Shown: one piece after another, positions 8,201 through 17,059 of the stretch
Layout of the letters: each line of letters opens with the position of its first letter
How positions within the stretch are numbered: the stretch's first letter is position 1
Assembly (NCBI GenBank): GCA_005223375.1
Contig: RXOD01004342.1
Span: forward strand, 1 to 23,743
Length of the DNA: 23,743 nucleotides
Reading direction: 5' to 3'
Source of the DNA: Amoebophrya sp. AT5.2
Taxonomy: Eukaryota > Sar > Dinophyceae > Syndiniales > Amoebophryaceae
The notes under the pieces: model-generated
Database searches by the model: none
The model's input: the letters and a program-made list of their open reading frames with translations, nothing else
What the model was told of the DNA's origin: nothing
Position numbers and translations under genes: made by a program

Positions 8201-10579
8201 TGCAATCGGTCGAAGAGGTCCAGCACCCTGCTGATAGCCTGAATTTTTTCATAGCCTCTAACGCTGGAGGTGCTGGACCTCTTCGACGTCGGGATCAACT
8301 GCGACGGGATGAACTACCTCAAGAACGGGCTGCAGTACCACCCCTCGGTGCGGCAGCTGTTGCTCGCGAGGAACGACCTGGGCCCGAAGGGCGCGAAGGT
8401 TCTGATCCGTGTGTGTGTGACCATGCCGCTGCTGGAAAAAGTGGACGTGCGGTTCTGCGAGGTCGGGGCCACGTACAGCTACGTCCTGCACCAGCTGAGC
8501 GCGAAGCACCCGAAAAACCCTGAAATCTTCACCGAAGGAAACACAGACACAGAAGAAATCTGGGGAGCAATCACGCACGGGTACTTAAAAATAATGATGC
8601 GAAAAAGCTACGACTGGGACGATTTATTCGGCTATGAGATTGCTGGATTGGCTCTACACGTTTCTTTGCGGTGTGGGGTTTCATTTATCGGACGAAGATA
8701 GTTTTCTCTACTCCGAAAAAATATATTACAGGCTGGGTCTGCTTTGGGCTCTCGTTTCCAGTATCTACATGACGGTCCGCGTTCGGCACAACCCTTCCCA
8801 CCAAGTCCTCGGCTGTCTCATCTACAGTTGTTGCTTGGTGCTTTTGTTCCTCTTCTCCACGCTGTTTCACTCCTTCTACCTGAAGGTCCGCACCGCCAAT
8901 TAGCGATCTGAGTTTAATGCATTTACTCAACTGGTGTTCCAAATAAGAACCGGACCGCGGCGGCATCTTTCCGCGGCCTCGGACCCGATTGCTTATGCTA
9001 GGCCTAGGCGCCGATGTGCCTATAAGGGAATAGGCTTATAGGCTACAGCTAGATAGCCAGAAGAGAGTCAGACCCCCATCCCTAAGCTTGCCCATTTCTT
9101 CTGGGTGCGGACTTCGTCTCCCCGATAGAGCCACTGTCGCGGCTGGCTCGTCTGACAGGTATGTCCTTTTCCACCTCCAGAAGATCTCATATCCAGAGCA
9201 GCGGATGTGATAATGTCCCTTAGCAAATGGCTAGAATCTTCCCGGAAGATGATCCGTGAATGGGGAACTGTTGAACATCGCTAGAAAATGCATTAAGCCC
9301 AATCGTTTCTAAGCCATTGTGTTCCAGATCCTGGACCACTGCGGGATCTTCCTCTTCATCGCGGCGTCGTACACGCCGGTGGTGATGTTGTCCGAGCTTT
9401 CGAAGGGCGACGCGATCTTCATGATGGTGGCGCAGTGGTGTTTGGCGCTGTTCGGCATGGTCGCGTTCATCATTGCGTTCTACTTCGAGACCTTCAAGCA
9501 GTACTACTCGCTGATAGAGCCCTTCGTGTGTTTGATGATGGGGTGGATGATCTAGGTCTGGGGGGCAGTGAAATTATAGAAGTTTGCCAATTGGCTGCTA
9601 ACGGTGGCAGTGATAGGATTTATAGGTGTAGAGGTAGACTGATATGATTCATAAGCATAAAGCGCGAGGCGATTTATGGGGTTTATTCCATAGCGGCGGT
9701 TTATTGGGGTACTTTCAATACGGTGGTAGTGCGCTGTGGCCGCCCGGCGCGAAGGGGTTCGGGGGCATTGCCGGAGAGACGCCCGCTACGGTGGCAGTAG
9801 GAGATGACAGCGAGATCGGACCTGTACCACTACTAGCATCCGACAGCCGTAGACTACTAGAAGTGATGACTGCCAATGGACCGTTAGCATAGCCATGGTC
9901 CTTTCATAGAATCGTGTGGCGCTACGAGTACACGGTGGGCTCCATGCCCGAGGACGTGGCGAGGCTGATCATGACGGGAGGGGGTTTGTATACCGCCGGC
10001 GTACCCTTCTTCCTCCTCGGCGACAAACGCTTCCCAATCCTGCACGTGGTCTGGCACCTATTCGTGCTGGCGGCGTCGGTACCTATTTATTAGTCCATCT
10101 TGTATATGTTGATTTTAATATTTGTGTCTAGAGTTTTGTACTTTCCAATGCAATGGCGATGGTTGCTTTTTTGACAGATCTGCCACTGGTTTGCGATAAT
10201 TTCGTATGCGGACTATGGGAAGCGGAAGTGGGAGCGGGACCACGGACCGGACCAGGACTACCAGGCCGAGCTGCTTGTCCAGCACTACTCGGAGCATTTC
10301 GATCGCCTCAAAGAATCCATCACCCTCCTCGTCACGGGGGTCGCCGGGCGGTCCATGTGGAACATGGCGATCGCTTCGTCGGCGAATGGTGCCGGAACTT
10401 CTGTGGTCCATGGACGTGCGAATACGAGTGCAAAGGCTTTGCCTTTCGGTTCTACTTCTACTTCCTCTGTTGATCACGAATCCGAGGACGAGATTCAAAT
10501 TCCGCCCGCGGCTGTTGTACCGGAGGTGAATGGGATTGGGAACGACCCGGTTCTCGGCGATCGCGGAGGAGAGCTGTAG
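5243..10579 (+). CDS. LRR protein fused to a PAQR/HlyIII seven-helix domain (8 exons)
   Basis: Proposed exons are 5243-6173, 6589-7181, 7609-7848, 8267-8580, 8732-8897, 9316-9552, 9914-10078 and 10178-10579. They total 3048 nt, or 1015 aa. Residues 1-508 are Ser/Gly/Pro-rich and probably disordered. Residues ~509-670 resemble ribonuclease-inhibitor-type LRRs (LEVLDLFDVGINCDG, VRQLLLARNDLGPKGAKVL). From ~683 a PAQR/HlyIII domain begins with an EEIWGAITHG start. It then shows S735-x3-H739, D755-H756 and the C-terminal pair H871-x3-H875, followed by H885. These match the family's membrane zinc site. PAQR proteins are integral membrane receptors or lipid hydrolases (ceramidase-like in the adiponectin receptors), but the substrate here is unknown. 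The ATG at 5243 is the first good start; upstream exons cannot be excluded. The joins at 6173/6589 and 7181/7609 are the least certain. The LRR exon has no Met, so it must continue from upstream. Confidence 0.75.
6174..6588 (+). mobile_element. Introner-type intron IE-1 (non-GT-AG)
   Basis: The intron is 415 nt. It is flanked by gaac on both sides (gcg-gaac at the left, gaac-gg at the right). The ends TTAAGAAGAGGTGGATGAA and the complement of the right end, TTAGAAGGGTGAGGAA, form an imperfect terminal inverted repeat. Removing the element and one target copy turns an in-frame stop (cat taa) into GCG GAA CGG TTG TCC and joins two open frames. No GT-AG register fits. In one register the ends read AT…AC, which is probably coincidental. 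Confidence 0.7.
7182..7608 (+). other. Intron of LRR-PAQR gene, GT-AG with weak inverted ends
   Basis: The donor is ggt|gtgagatg and the acceptor gtccgag|tac, phase 0, preceded by a strong pyrimidine tract (ttttttctccctccctcc). The ends share an inverted cccattt / aaatggg, and gggtg occurs at both edges, so it may be a canonicalised relative of the introners. Splicing at the gggtg repeat would shift the LRR frame, so I use GT-AG. An acceptor eight bases later (tacttag|aa) also fits, with a phase-1 donor. Confidence 0.5.
7849..8266 (+). mobile_element. Introner-type intron IE-2 (non-GT-AG), copy of IE-4
   Basis: The intron is 418 nt and flanked by a perfect 5-nt repeat, cgctg. Its ends are TTAAGGGTTGAAAAAATTCA and, at the right, …TTTTTTCATAGCCTCTAA. 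These form a terminal inverted repeat, with GAAAAAATTCAGG shared by both ends. Removal of the element plus one cgctg rejoins NRTL with EVLDLFDV in the LRR. It aligns along much of its length with 19897-20281, for example acaagtgaatag and ttgccac near 7934-7962 and 19952-19984. No register over the repeat gives GT-AG. Confidence 0.85.
8581..8731 (+). other. Intron of LRR-PAQR gene (GT-AG)
   Basis: The donor is cacgg|gtacttaaaa and the acceptor atatattacag|g, phase 2. Splicing rebuilds the PAQR N-terminal motif ITHG followed by the first helix LGLLWALVSSIYM. This junction is the main evidence that the LRR and PAQR regions form one protein. Confidence 0.7.
8898..9315 (+). mobile_element. Introner-type intron IE-3 (non-GT-AG)
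   Basis: The intron is 418 nt with a flanking repeat gcca(a/t). The left end is TTAGCGATCTGAGTTTAATG and the complement of the right end is TTAGAAACGATTGGGCTTAA. Both continue into TAATGCATTT, which gives a terminal inverted repeat of about 25 bp with small gaps. Removal gives VRTA-IVFQILDH. A GT-AG alternative (aag|gtccgc … ttccag|atc) is also in phase but drops eight residues, leaving the S-x3-H to Asp spacing of PAQR proteins too short. Confidence 0.8.
9553..9913 (+). mobile_element. Probable introner-type intron (non-GT-AG)
   Basis: The intron is 361 nt between ATG ATC and GTG TGG. Removal gives GWMI-VWRYEYTVG and keeps the family spacing between the GW and GGG-Y motifs. No phase-compatible GT-AG pair keeps these residues. 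The flanks tgatc and gaatc match at only three of five bases. Internal inverted segments are clear: gctaacggt at 9596-9604 pairs with accgttagc near 9880-9888. The exact ends are inferred. Confidence 0.55.
10079..10177 (+). other. Intron of LRR-PAQR gene (GT-AG)
   Basis: This 99-nt intron has donor gcgtcg|gtacct and acceptor ttttttgacag|atc, phase 0. It joins WHLFVLAAS to ICHWF, the last helix of the PAQR domain. Confidence 0.8.
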
Positions 10580-11151
10580 AGTGTAGACCGGATCATGCGC
10601 CGAAAAAAGGAGGCTACCCATATATACGAATTTTTTCAACCGACGACTCGGACCGATGGCTCTTTCAAGAAGCAGACTAACTAATATTCCGCGTTGGATC
10701 TATCAGATAGCTCCCTCCGTCGATGAAGACTATTCATCGGAAGAGGAGATGAGGTGAAGGAGAAACAAGGTCGTGATTCACTCGTCGGTCGTGGCCGGTC
10801 CCTGACGTTGTGTCCGCTCATCCGATAGCCGTGAAAATGAATGCTAATGCAACACTGTTTTTTTCTCCGTCGTCCACTGATCAATAGGATCCGTGAGGAA
10901 GAGGCAGAGGGCTGTCGATAAAGACTTAAAGCGCCGATGGTTTCTCTTCCGCATTTTACCAGAATTGGCAGCAAGAAAGTGTGAGCTATAAATATACTCA
11001 TCCTGTTTATCCGGCGCTTACGAACACTGGACGTCGATATCCTATCAGGTATAGTACTGTGAGTTCGCATTTTCTTCTAAACGCATCGAACAATTACAAG
11101 CGACAGCGCATATAGTCGCCGATGGTTTTTGATTTCGCGCATTAAAATCAA
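10580..11151. other. Intergenic region, no gene recognised
   Basis: The region lies between the PAQR stop and the next ATG. It is AT-richer than the neighbouring exons. A cgccgatggttt motif occurs twice, near 10931 and 11116. I found no supportable coding, RNA or promoter element. Confidence 0.4.
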
Positions 11152-14100
11152 ATGGCCTCGATTGAGGATTTTCTGGAGTCGTTGCGGTTCGATCTGCGGC
11201 GGGACATTGACCAGCAACACTGCCAGATCTTCGACTCTCGCGGCAAGAAATTTTGCACGCGGCCCGATGACTGGAACCCAGAGTTGTGGCAGGTGCTCGC
11301 CGAGCCCTGCCTGTACGAAAGCCGCTGGAATGCCGCCTGGGAACAGCAGGTGCCGTACTGCGTTAGTTGCGAAAAGCAGGCGGGGAGCGACCACCTGATG
11401 TCGGGGGGGCACCGGAGAAAGGTCGCGTTTTATCGCGAACAATTGCGGCAGGAGTATCTGCAGGCGATCACCACCAACCGCATCCCGCCACCCACGGACG
11501 GCCTCAACTGGCGCGATTGCTGCGGCTGTGTCGTCCCGCCCGACGACCCGCGGGGTACTTATTTACTGGCTTTTTCATCTCGCGAGCAAAGTTTATACTA
11601 ATACTCGCCGAGTATGTTTGTACTCGACTTACAAAAGTTTCGTCATCTTCGAATATACTGGTGCCATGAACTCGGGAAGTAGGCAAGTAGAAGCAGCGAT
11701 AGTTTTAGCTATTTGGTACTGGCCTGATGAAAATGAAAGGTATGCCGCCGCACGCGCCGGATCCGAATTTCGTGGCGGCATCCGACAGTTCGGGGCGCGC
11801 GGCGGGAAGGCAGGCCGACGGATCCGACAGACCCGGCAACGGCCCGACAGACGACGACATCGACCAAATGCCGGAGGCGCAGCTGAGGCAGTTGCGGCCG
11901 ATCGATTGCCACGGGCGCGAGGTCCCGCGGGAGCACTACGAGTGGAAGGGGGTGCTGGACTGCGGCTACGTGCGAGAGCTGTACCGCAACCCCCAGTACT
12001 ACGAAGTGTTCGAGTGCGACGGCTGGGCCGCGCTGCGCTGCCGTTTGTGCACCAGCGCGCGGATGATCGACACCACCCACACTCCGGAAAGCAGGAAGCA
12101 CGTGAATAGGACCGGAGGCAGTAGTACGTTTAACACGTTTCCCAGCGCTGGTGGCGGTGGTCAGCAGCTAAGAAAGCACGTATGCTATGAGGAATATGCT
12201 ATGATAGTTTATGGGGGCAGGCGCGGGCGCATTCATGGGGGCCTGTAGTTTTGAGACTAGTCACTAGTGCAGCGGGGCTAGAAAATTGAAAACACCGGCA
12301 GAGGATCAATCCGGCGCGGACTTGGACAAGACGAGCTTTTTTCAAGTCCGCGTCGAATTGGTCACCCGCCCGGGCAGCTAGACGCTGGGGCACGAAGAAA
12401 ATCGCGGGTCTGCCGCGTAGCTCACTGTATTACCCCAGTTAAGTTGGTGACCGAAGCAGTACAACGAGTTCGCGACTGAAAGGCCACAATAACGGACACA
12501 CGAACGAGGGGGACAAACGACACACCTGAATCTGGAAAAAGCCGCAAGGTCTGGCACGCCCTTCAGGGGCCGTGCCGTGCAGTCTTGTCCTTGTGTCGTG
12601 TCATGCTGTGCGTACCCGAAGAAAAAAGTCCTACAGTGAGCTACGCGGCAGACCCGCGTCGAATTGTTCCCCCGCCGGGGCTAGAGGCTGGGGCACGAAG
12701 AAAATCGCGGGTCTGCCGCGTAGGTCACTGTATTACCCCAGTTAAGTTGGTGACCGAAGCAGTACAACGAGTTCGCGACTGAAAGGCCACAATAACGGAC
12801 ACACGAACGAGGGGGACAAACGACACACCTGAATCTGGAAAAAGCCGCAAGGTCTGGCACGCCCTTCAGGGGCCGTGCCGTGCAGTCTTGTCCTTGTGTC
12901 GTGTCATGCTGTGCGTACCCGAAGAAAAAAGTCCTACAGTGAGCTACGCGGCAGACCCGCGTCGAATTGTTCCCCCGCCGGGGCTAGAGGCTGGGGCACG
13001 AAGAAAATCGCGGGTCTGCCGCGTAGGTCACTGTAGTAGTTCGGTGTAGTAGCAGTAGCTGTCCACTGTCGGTGATTTTTCCATACTGAAAGCGGTGTCG
13101 CAAACGGTGCCCGGCGAATGGCAGCTCGAGCAACTCGACCAAGTCAGCATCGATACGGCGAAAAAGTCGCTGCCGCGCCCGTTGCTCCCAGGGCAGATAC
13201 GAGAGGGCGTGCACGTGCCGAAGGGTTTTCAGTACTGGGGCAACATGGAGCGGCAAAGCCACGAAACCGGGGAAAACAACGACTCTACCTTCCCCCTTGC
13301 AGTAGACCCGTCAGAGGTGCGTGGGGGTGAGCGTTGGGGCAGGGCTGCAGTTTCGTCGTCGAGCTCTTCTTCTAGCTCTTCAAGAGGTCCTCGTTCTCGA
13401 GTGGGAGGGCCGACACTGCTGGAACAAGCTACTTCGGGAGAAAATTATGCCGCACAAGAAAGCACCGGCGCGCCGCCCTTCCCAGGCTATGCGTACATAG
13501 GTGGTGGGCCATGCACTGCGTCGGCAAGACTGCCGACGTCCCCAGCGCCCAGACCTCTCGACGCCCGCACGATGCCGCCTCCCGATATCCACATGCCGAC
13601 AGCTGCCGCCAGATTACCGGGCGGCGTCTGCCCGCCAGCTACAGCTCGCGAAAGTGCCTCAGCTACAGCTACAGCTCCCGATAAAAGGCTACAGGACGCG
13701 GCGTGTTACCTAGTGCAACTTCAAAAAGAGATGGCGAAGCTGCGCGAGGAGCTAGGCCAAGCGTATACGGAGCTGGATGAAAACGACATGCAGCTGTACG
13801 AAAAAGACAAATTGCTGGAACAAAAGGACAGACTGCTGGAAGAAAAGGACAAGCAGCTGTACGAAACAGACAAATTGCTGGAAGGAAAGGACAAATTGCT
13901 GGAAGGAAAGGACATACTGCTGGAAGAAAAGAGCTACCGCCTGGAGCAGTGTCAGAGGCTCCTGTCTGCCACACGAGGCGAAGCGCGTCGGCCTGAGGAA
14001 GCTTATCCCAGCCCAGATCGGCGGACCGCTCTGACGGCAGGCGGCAGCGGCAGCGGCTCCTCGTGGCCCCCTGGAGGCGGTCCGTCGTCTTGCGCAGCAG

Positions 14101-14159
14101 CCGGCAGGGCGAATCTTCGGAATGAATCCGCGCGGGGAGTAGAATCCACCTGGGAGTAG
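11152..14159 (+). CDS. Cys/His-module protein with C-terminal coiled coil (3 exons)
   Basis: Exons are 11152-11554, 11740-12120 and 13093-14159, all GT-AG and in phase, giving 616 aa. It starts at ATG in MASIEDFLESLRFDLRRD. Two copies of a ~65-70-residue module are visible, one per exon. Each has an Asp-x-x-Gly start, Trp/Tyr-rich middle, CxxC and two spaced His: YCVSCEKQAGSDHLMSGGH in exon 1, and LRCRLCTSARMIDTTH followed by SRKH in exon 2. This suggests zinc binding, but the CxxC-to-His spacing is shorter than in standard C2H2 fingers. Exon 3 is low-complexity (poly-Ser), then has a heptad-like LLEEKDK/LYEKDK repeat at ~13780-13940, a strong predicted coiled coil. The role is unknown; dimerisation through the coil is an inference. 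Confidence 0.7.
12121..13092 (+). other. Long GT-AG intron hosting a tandem repeat array
   Basis: This 972-nt intron is the longest of the confident introns. The donor is ggca|gtagtacg and the acceptor is tactgaaag|cg, phase 1, giving RTGGTVSQTVPGE. Most of it is the tandem array described separately. Confidence 0.6.
12349..13034. repeat. ~2.3-copy tandem repeat (period 303 bp) of a TIR-bounded element
   Basis: The unit repeats with a period of 303 bp; for example taccccagtt occurs at 12431 and 12734. Within it, a 25-bp arm beginning cgcgggtctgccgcgtag (12403-12427, 12706-12730, 13009-13033) pairs with its inverse (12634-12658, 12937-12961). The segments 12403-12658 and 12706-12961 therefore look like 256-bp elements with 25-bp terminal inverted repeats, the first perfect and the second with one mismatch. 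They are separated by a 47-bp spacer. Confidence 0.85.
13780..13940 (+). repeat. 21-nt coding repeat specifying coiled-coil heptads
   Basis: Imperfect 21-nt units (ctgctggaagaaaaggacaa type) encode seven-residue LLEEKDK, LYETDK and LLEGKDK repeats inside exon 3. Unit number is likely to vary by slippage. Confidence 0.75.
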
Positions 14160-14865
14160 ATTCAAAAATCGTTTTTCCGGAAATCGGCTGGAAGTTCTTG
14201 GTGGATAGCATCACTTTATATCAGAACAATCAGATGGTGAGCACACTGATAGAAGCGCGGCTCCCTTCTGCCAGCGAATGTAAGATGGCCGCGCACCCAC
14301 TTTGAATGACTATGGGAAGAGCGCGGGCCGGAGTAAAAAAAGCATGCTTGAGGAGTATTGATAGTGAGACACTTTTCCCGAGTAAGTACCTCACAGGAAG
14401 GAAAAGGGCGTATACCGCCGCACGATTAACGTCATCTAGTACCTCGATTATCAAAAATCTTATGGACGTCAAGACTTCCCAGGGCAGTGGTGAACTGCGC
14501 GTGTTCGTGTTCATCATGATAGCCACGGAACAATCTCGGTTGATCGTGGAGTCTCAGATCGTGATAAGTAGTCACAGGCCCGTGTACTAGTCACACGCCC
14601 GTGTACTAATCACAGACCCTGACGAAGATCCTTCCCCGCTTCGGGGTCTCTACCTATTGCCTCCAGTGCCGCCTCGTGGTTGCGGATCGCCAGTCTATTA
14701 GTAGACAAGAAGCATAGCTGGAAGTACTCTTGTATCTACAGCTGTAGGAGGACATCCGTCGAGAGAAAGCTGCTGCTTCTCGACAGCTTTCAGATACTTT
14801 TTATAGCTACCCGAGGGGCTGTTTCGCGACTGACCGATCGATTGTTCCTGCACTCCGCGAGAAGA
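14160..14865. other. Intergenic region with short tandem repeat
   Basis: Near 14571-14619 a 19-bp unit (gtcac-a/c-ggcccgtgtacta type) occurs twice, plus a partial third copy. An ATG-started 94-aa frame at 14306-14590 has no recognisable domain and I do not call it. The frame of the next gene is open upstream to 14680, so its start could be earlier than 14866. Confidence 0.4.
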
Positions 14866-16631
14866 ATGGCGGAAGCTCCGACGGCGTCTTTGTTTCTCGC
14901 GCAACGCGTTGCCGCAGCGATGAACGAGCGGGTGGATCCGAAGACGGCTTTTCTGAATGGCTCGTCGGTTTTTGGACGCATCAACGTGGTTGGGATGCTG
15001 ATTTGCGCGGTGACCATTTTCTCCTACCGCATCGCGGTGCGACTTTTCCCGAAGAAACGTCTCAACCTGCTCCTCTTCGTCAAGTGCTGCATCGGGTTCG
15101 CGATCGGAAACTTGTTTTTGCACGGCGTCTCGGAACAATCGGCGGCCATGATGAACTCCGGAACGAACGAATCGCCGTCGGACAAAGAGGCGTGGATCTT
15201 TTTGGGGAACTTGTTCTTTTTGGTGCTGGCGGGCGGCCCCGACTGCGTGGTGATCACACTGGCCTACGCCTGGCTCGCGGGATCCTGCTCCTTCCTCCTG
15301 CTCTCCGGCGTCCCCGAAAGCCTCCTCTACCTGAACCCGGACGCGCACGCGCCCTGGGTGCGACACCTGGCCGTGTTTACTCAGACATTCTATTCACTCC
15401 CAGAGCGATGGGGCAGCGACGCGAGAGCTCAGAGCGATCGATATATAAATAGAACAAAGAGCTATAATAGCAGCGACATGCCGCATAGGATAGTAGCTGC
15501 GTCTCTAACGGTGGGCATATATATGTCGGGCGTTTTTGAGGCGCAGCGGCGTGTTTTCTCCACAACCTCCTCACTTGGCTCCGATGGATACGGGCTCCTG
15601 GCTTCTGGCTCGCTCCAGCGATAGTCGCATCTGGGCTCGCTTTTCGCTCTCTCTGAGTCATCAGGACCATCGACATATCATGGGCTCCTGCATGGGCTAC
15701 TAACTACGATCGAAAAATAAGTTAGTACTTTTGAAGGTAAGCAGCTCTCGTGCGGTGGCCTCGGTGATAGTGCTCGGGTTGGCGTTCGTGCTGACGCTGG
15801 TATTCATCGGGGTGCGGGGGTGTTTCTCCAACTGGGAACTGGTCACGTTGCCCCCGCTGGCCGCCACCGCCCTGCTCGCGAGCGTTGCGGACGCGCCCGC
15901 TTTCGTCGTCGCAGGTAAGTGATTCGGACGATTTTCGTTTACTTATTCATTGTTTGGTGTTGATGTTGAATTGATGTCGCTGCAGCACGGTGCGATCGGA
16001 TCGATGCGGATTCCTAGCCAGCAGATTCGTGCTGATCAACCAGGAGTTTGATCTCCTGTCTCCACAACTGTGCTAAACAGGAGACCCAACTGTTGACGAT
16101 CAAAACAAAAAATCATTGAACAGGAGATCCGGTCTCGGGCTCGCTGGACGTGTGGCCGGTGGCGAGCGTCCCGCTGCTCTGGTCCGGGGTCTACGTCTGC
16201 GGCGTGCTGCTCCACTGCCTCTCGCAATCCAAGACCACCCAGCGACGCATTAACGTGGACGATCCCTACGGTATTTAAAATTGTATCCAGCTTTTTTGAT
16301 TCCCCACCAGTATCTCCGATTGGTGTTGGTCATATCCATGCTCCTGCCAGGATCATCTTCCTCGAGTTCCGGATTTACTAGAGTCACCAGTTTAAGATTG
16401 AGGCCGTTGCTTTTCATCGCTTTTGATCGCACGCAGGATCGATAGATACCCCATGAATCCCGGATCGAGAGAGAAGCGGACATACTTTTTCCCCATCGAT
16501 CAGGTGGGCAGAACGACTTGATGCGTCGGTTATTGACCGACACCGACGTGACGCGCAACGACATGTTCGAGTCGCGGTTTCCGATTGTGCAGGGCATGGG
16601 AAAGGGCCAGGCGGACCCTGCCGATCCTTAA
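14866..16631 (+). CDS. Polytopic membrane protein of unknown family (4 exons)
   Basis: Exons are 14866-15372, 15737-15914, 16124-16270 and 16504-16631. All are GT-AG and in phase, and the total is 960 nt, or 319 aa. The start MAEAPTASLF was chosen as the ATG nearest the first hydrophobic helix. Hydrophobic segments include INVVGMLICAVTIFSY, LNLLLFVKCCIGFAIGNLF, IFLGNLFFLVLAGGP with VVITLAYAWLAGSCSFLLL, AVASVIVLGLAFVLTLVFI, and VASVPLLWSGVYVCGVLL, so about six to seven spans. The C-terminal tail (TQRRINVDDPYGGGQNDLMRR…) is polar. I do not recognise the family. Exon 2 has a textbook donor, gcag|gtaagt. The exon 3 acceptor could be either aacag|ga or three bases later; both keep the frame. Confidence 0.65.
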
Positions 16632-16897
16632 GGCTTGGATTCATTCATATCTGCTGGCTACGTGATCCGATCCAAAAAAACCCCTGCGGCATCGATTGGA
16701 GCCTGCTTTTTCCTTTCCTAAATGAATCTCGTCGGTTGATCCGATGTCCACTGCTTTTCCTGCTGCCTGGGGCCTCGCGTCCTAAAAAGCTGCTGCTTCT
16801 CATCCTGCTCCTGTCCCTCCGCTTTCTAATCGCTGCGATCATCTAAGTCAGATATAAATAGAGCCATAGCTTCTTCTAACTTCCCTTCCGCGCCGCG

Positions 16898-17059
16898 ATG
16901 AACCAGCCGCCGCAACCCTCGGCGAGTGGCGGCATCCTGGAGCGTGCCGAGCGCGAGACCAACGGCGTGCTCACGGAGAACGAGCAGAAGATCCTCGACA
17001 TCTGCAGGCACGACGAGGAGCAGCGAAACCGCATCCTATTCGGCGGCGGACTGTGGTGA
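16898..17059 (+). CDS. Small ORF or first exon of a larger gene
   Basis: MNQPPQPSASGGILERAERE opens a 53-aa frame with the GC-rich codon use of the other exons. It is preceded by a pyrimidine tract (cttcttctaacttcccttcc). It ends either at TGA (17057-17059) or at a strong donor, ctgtg|gtgagt, at 17055/17056. With the donor, an acceptor at gcaatgag|c near 17957 would be in phase with the exon that follows, but that site lacks a good pyrimidine tract. The sequence contains a charged helix (LTENEQKILDICRHDEEQRN). No family recognised. Confidence 0.4.
   Translation: MNQPPQPSASGGILERAERETNGVLTENEQKILDICRHDEEQRNRILFGGGLW

Noticed and set aside
12349..13034. CRISPR-like or satellite array
   Set aside because: The period is 303 bp with TIRs, only about 2.3 copies, and it lies in a eukaryotic intron. 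There are no short repeat-spacer units.
14306..14590. 94-aa ATG frame between genes
   Set aside because: No recognised motif. It ends in a short tandem repeat and its codon use is unlike the nearby GC-rich exons.
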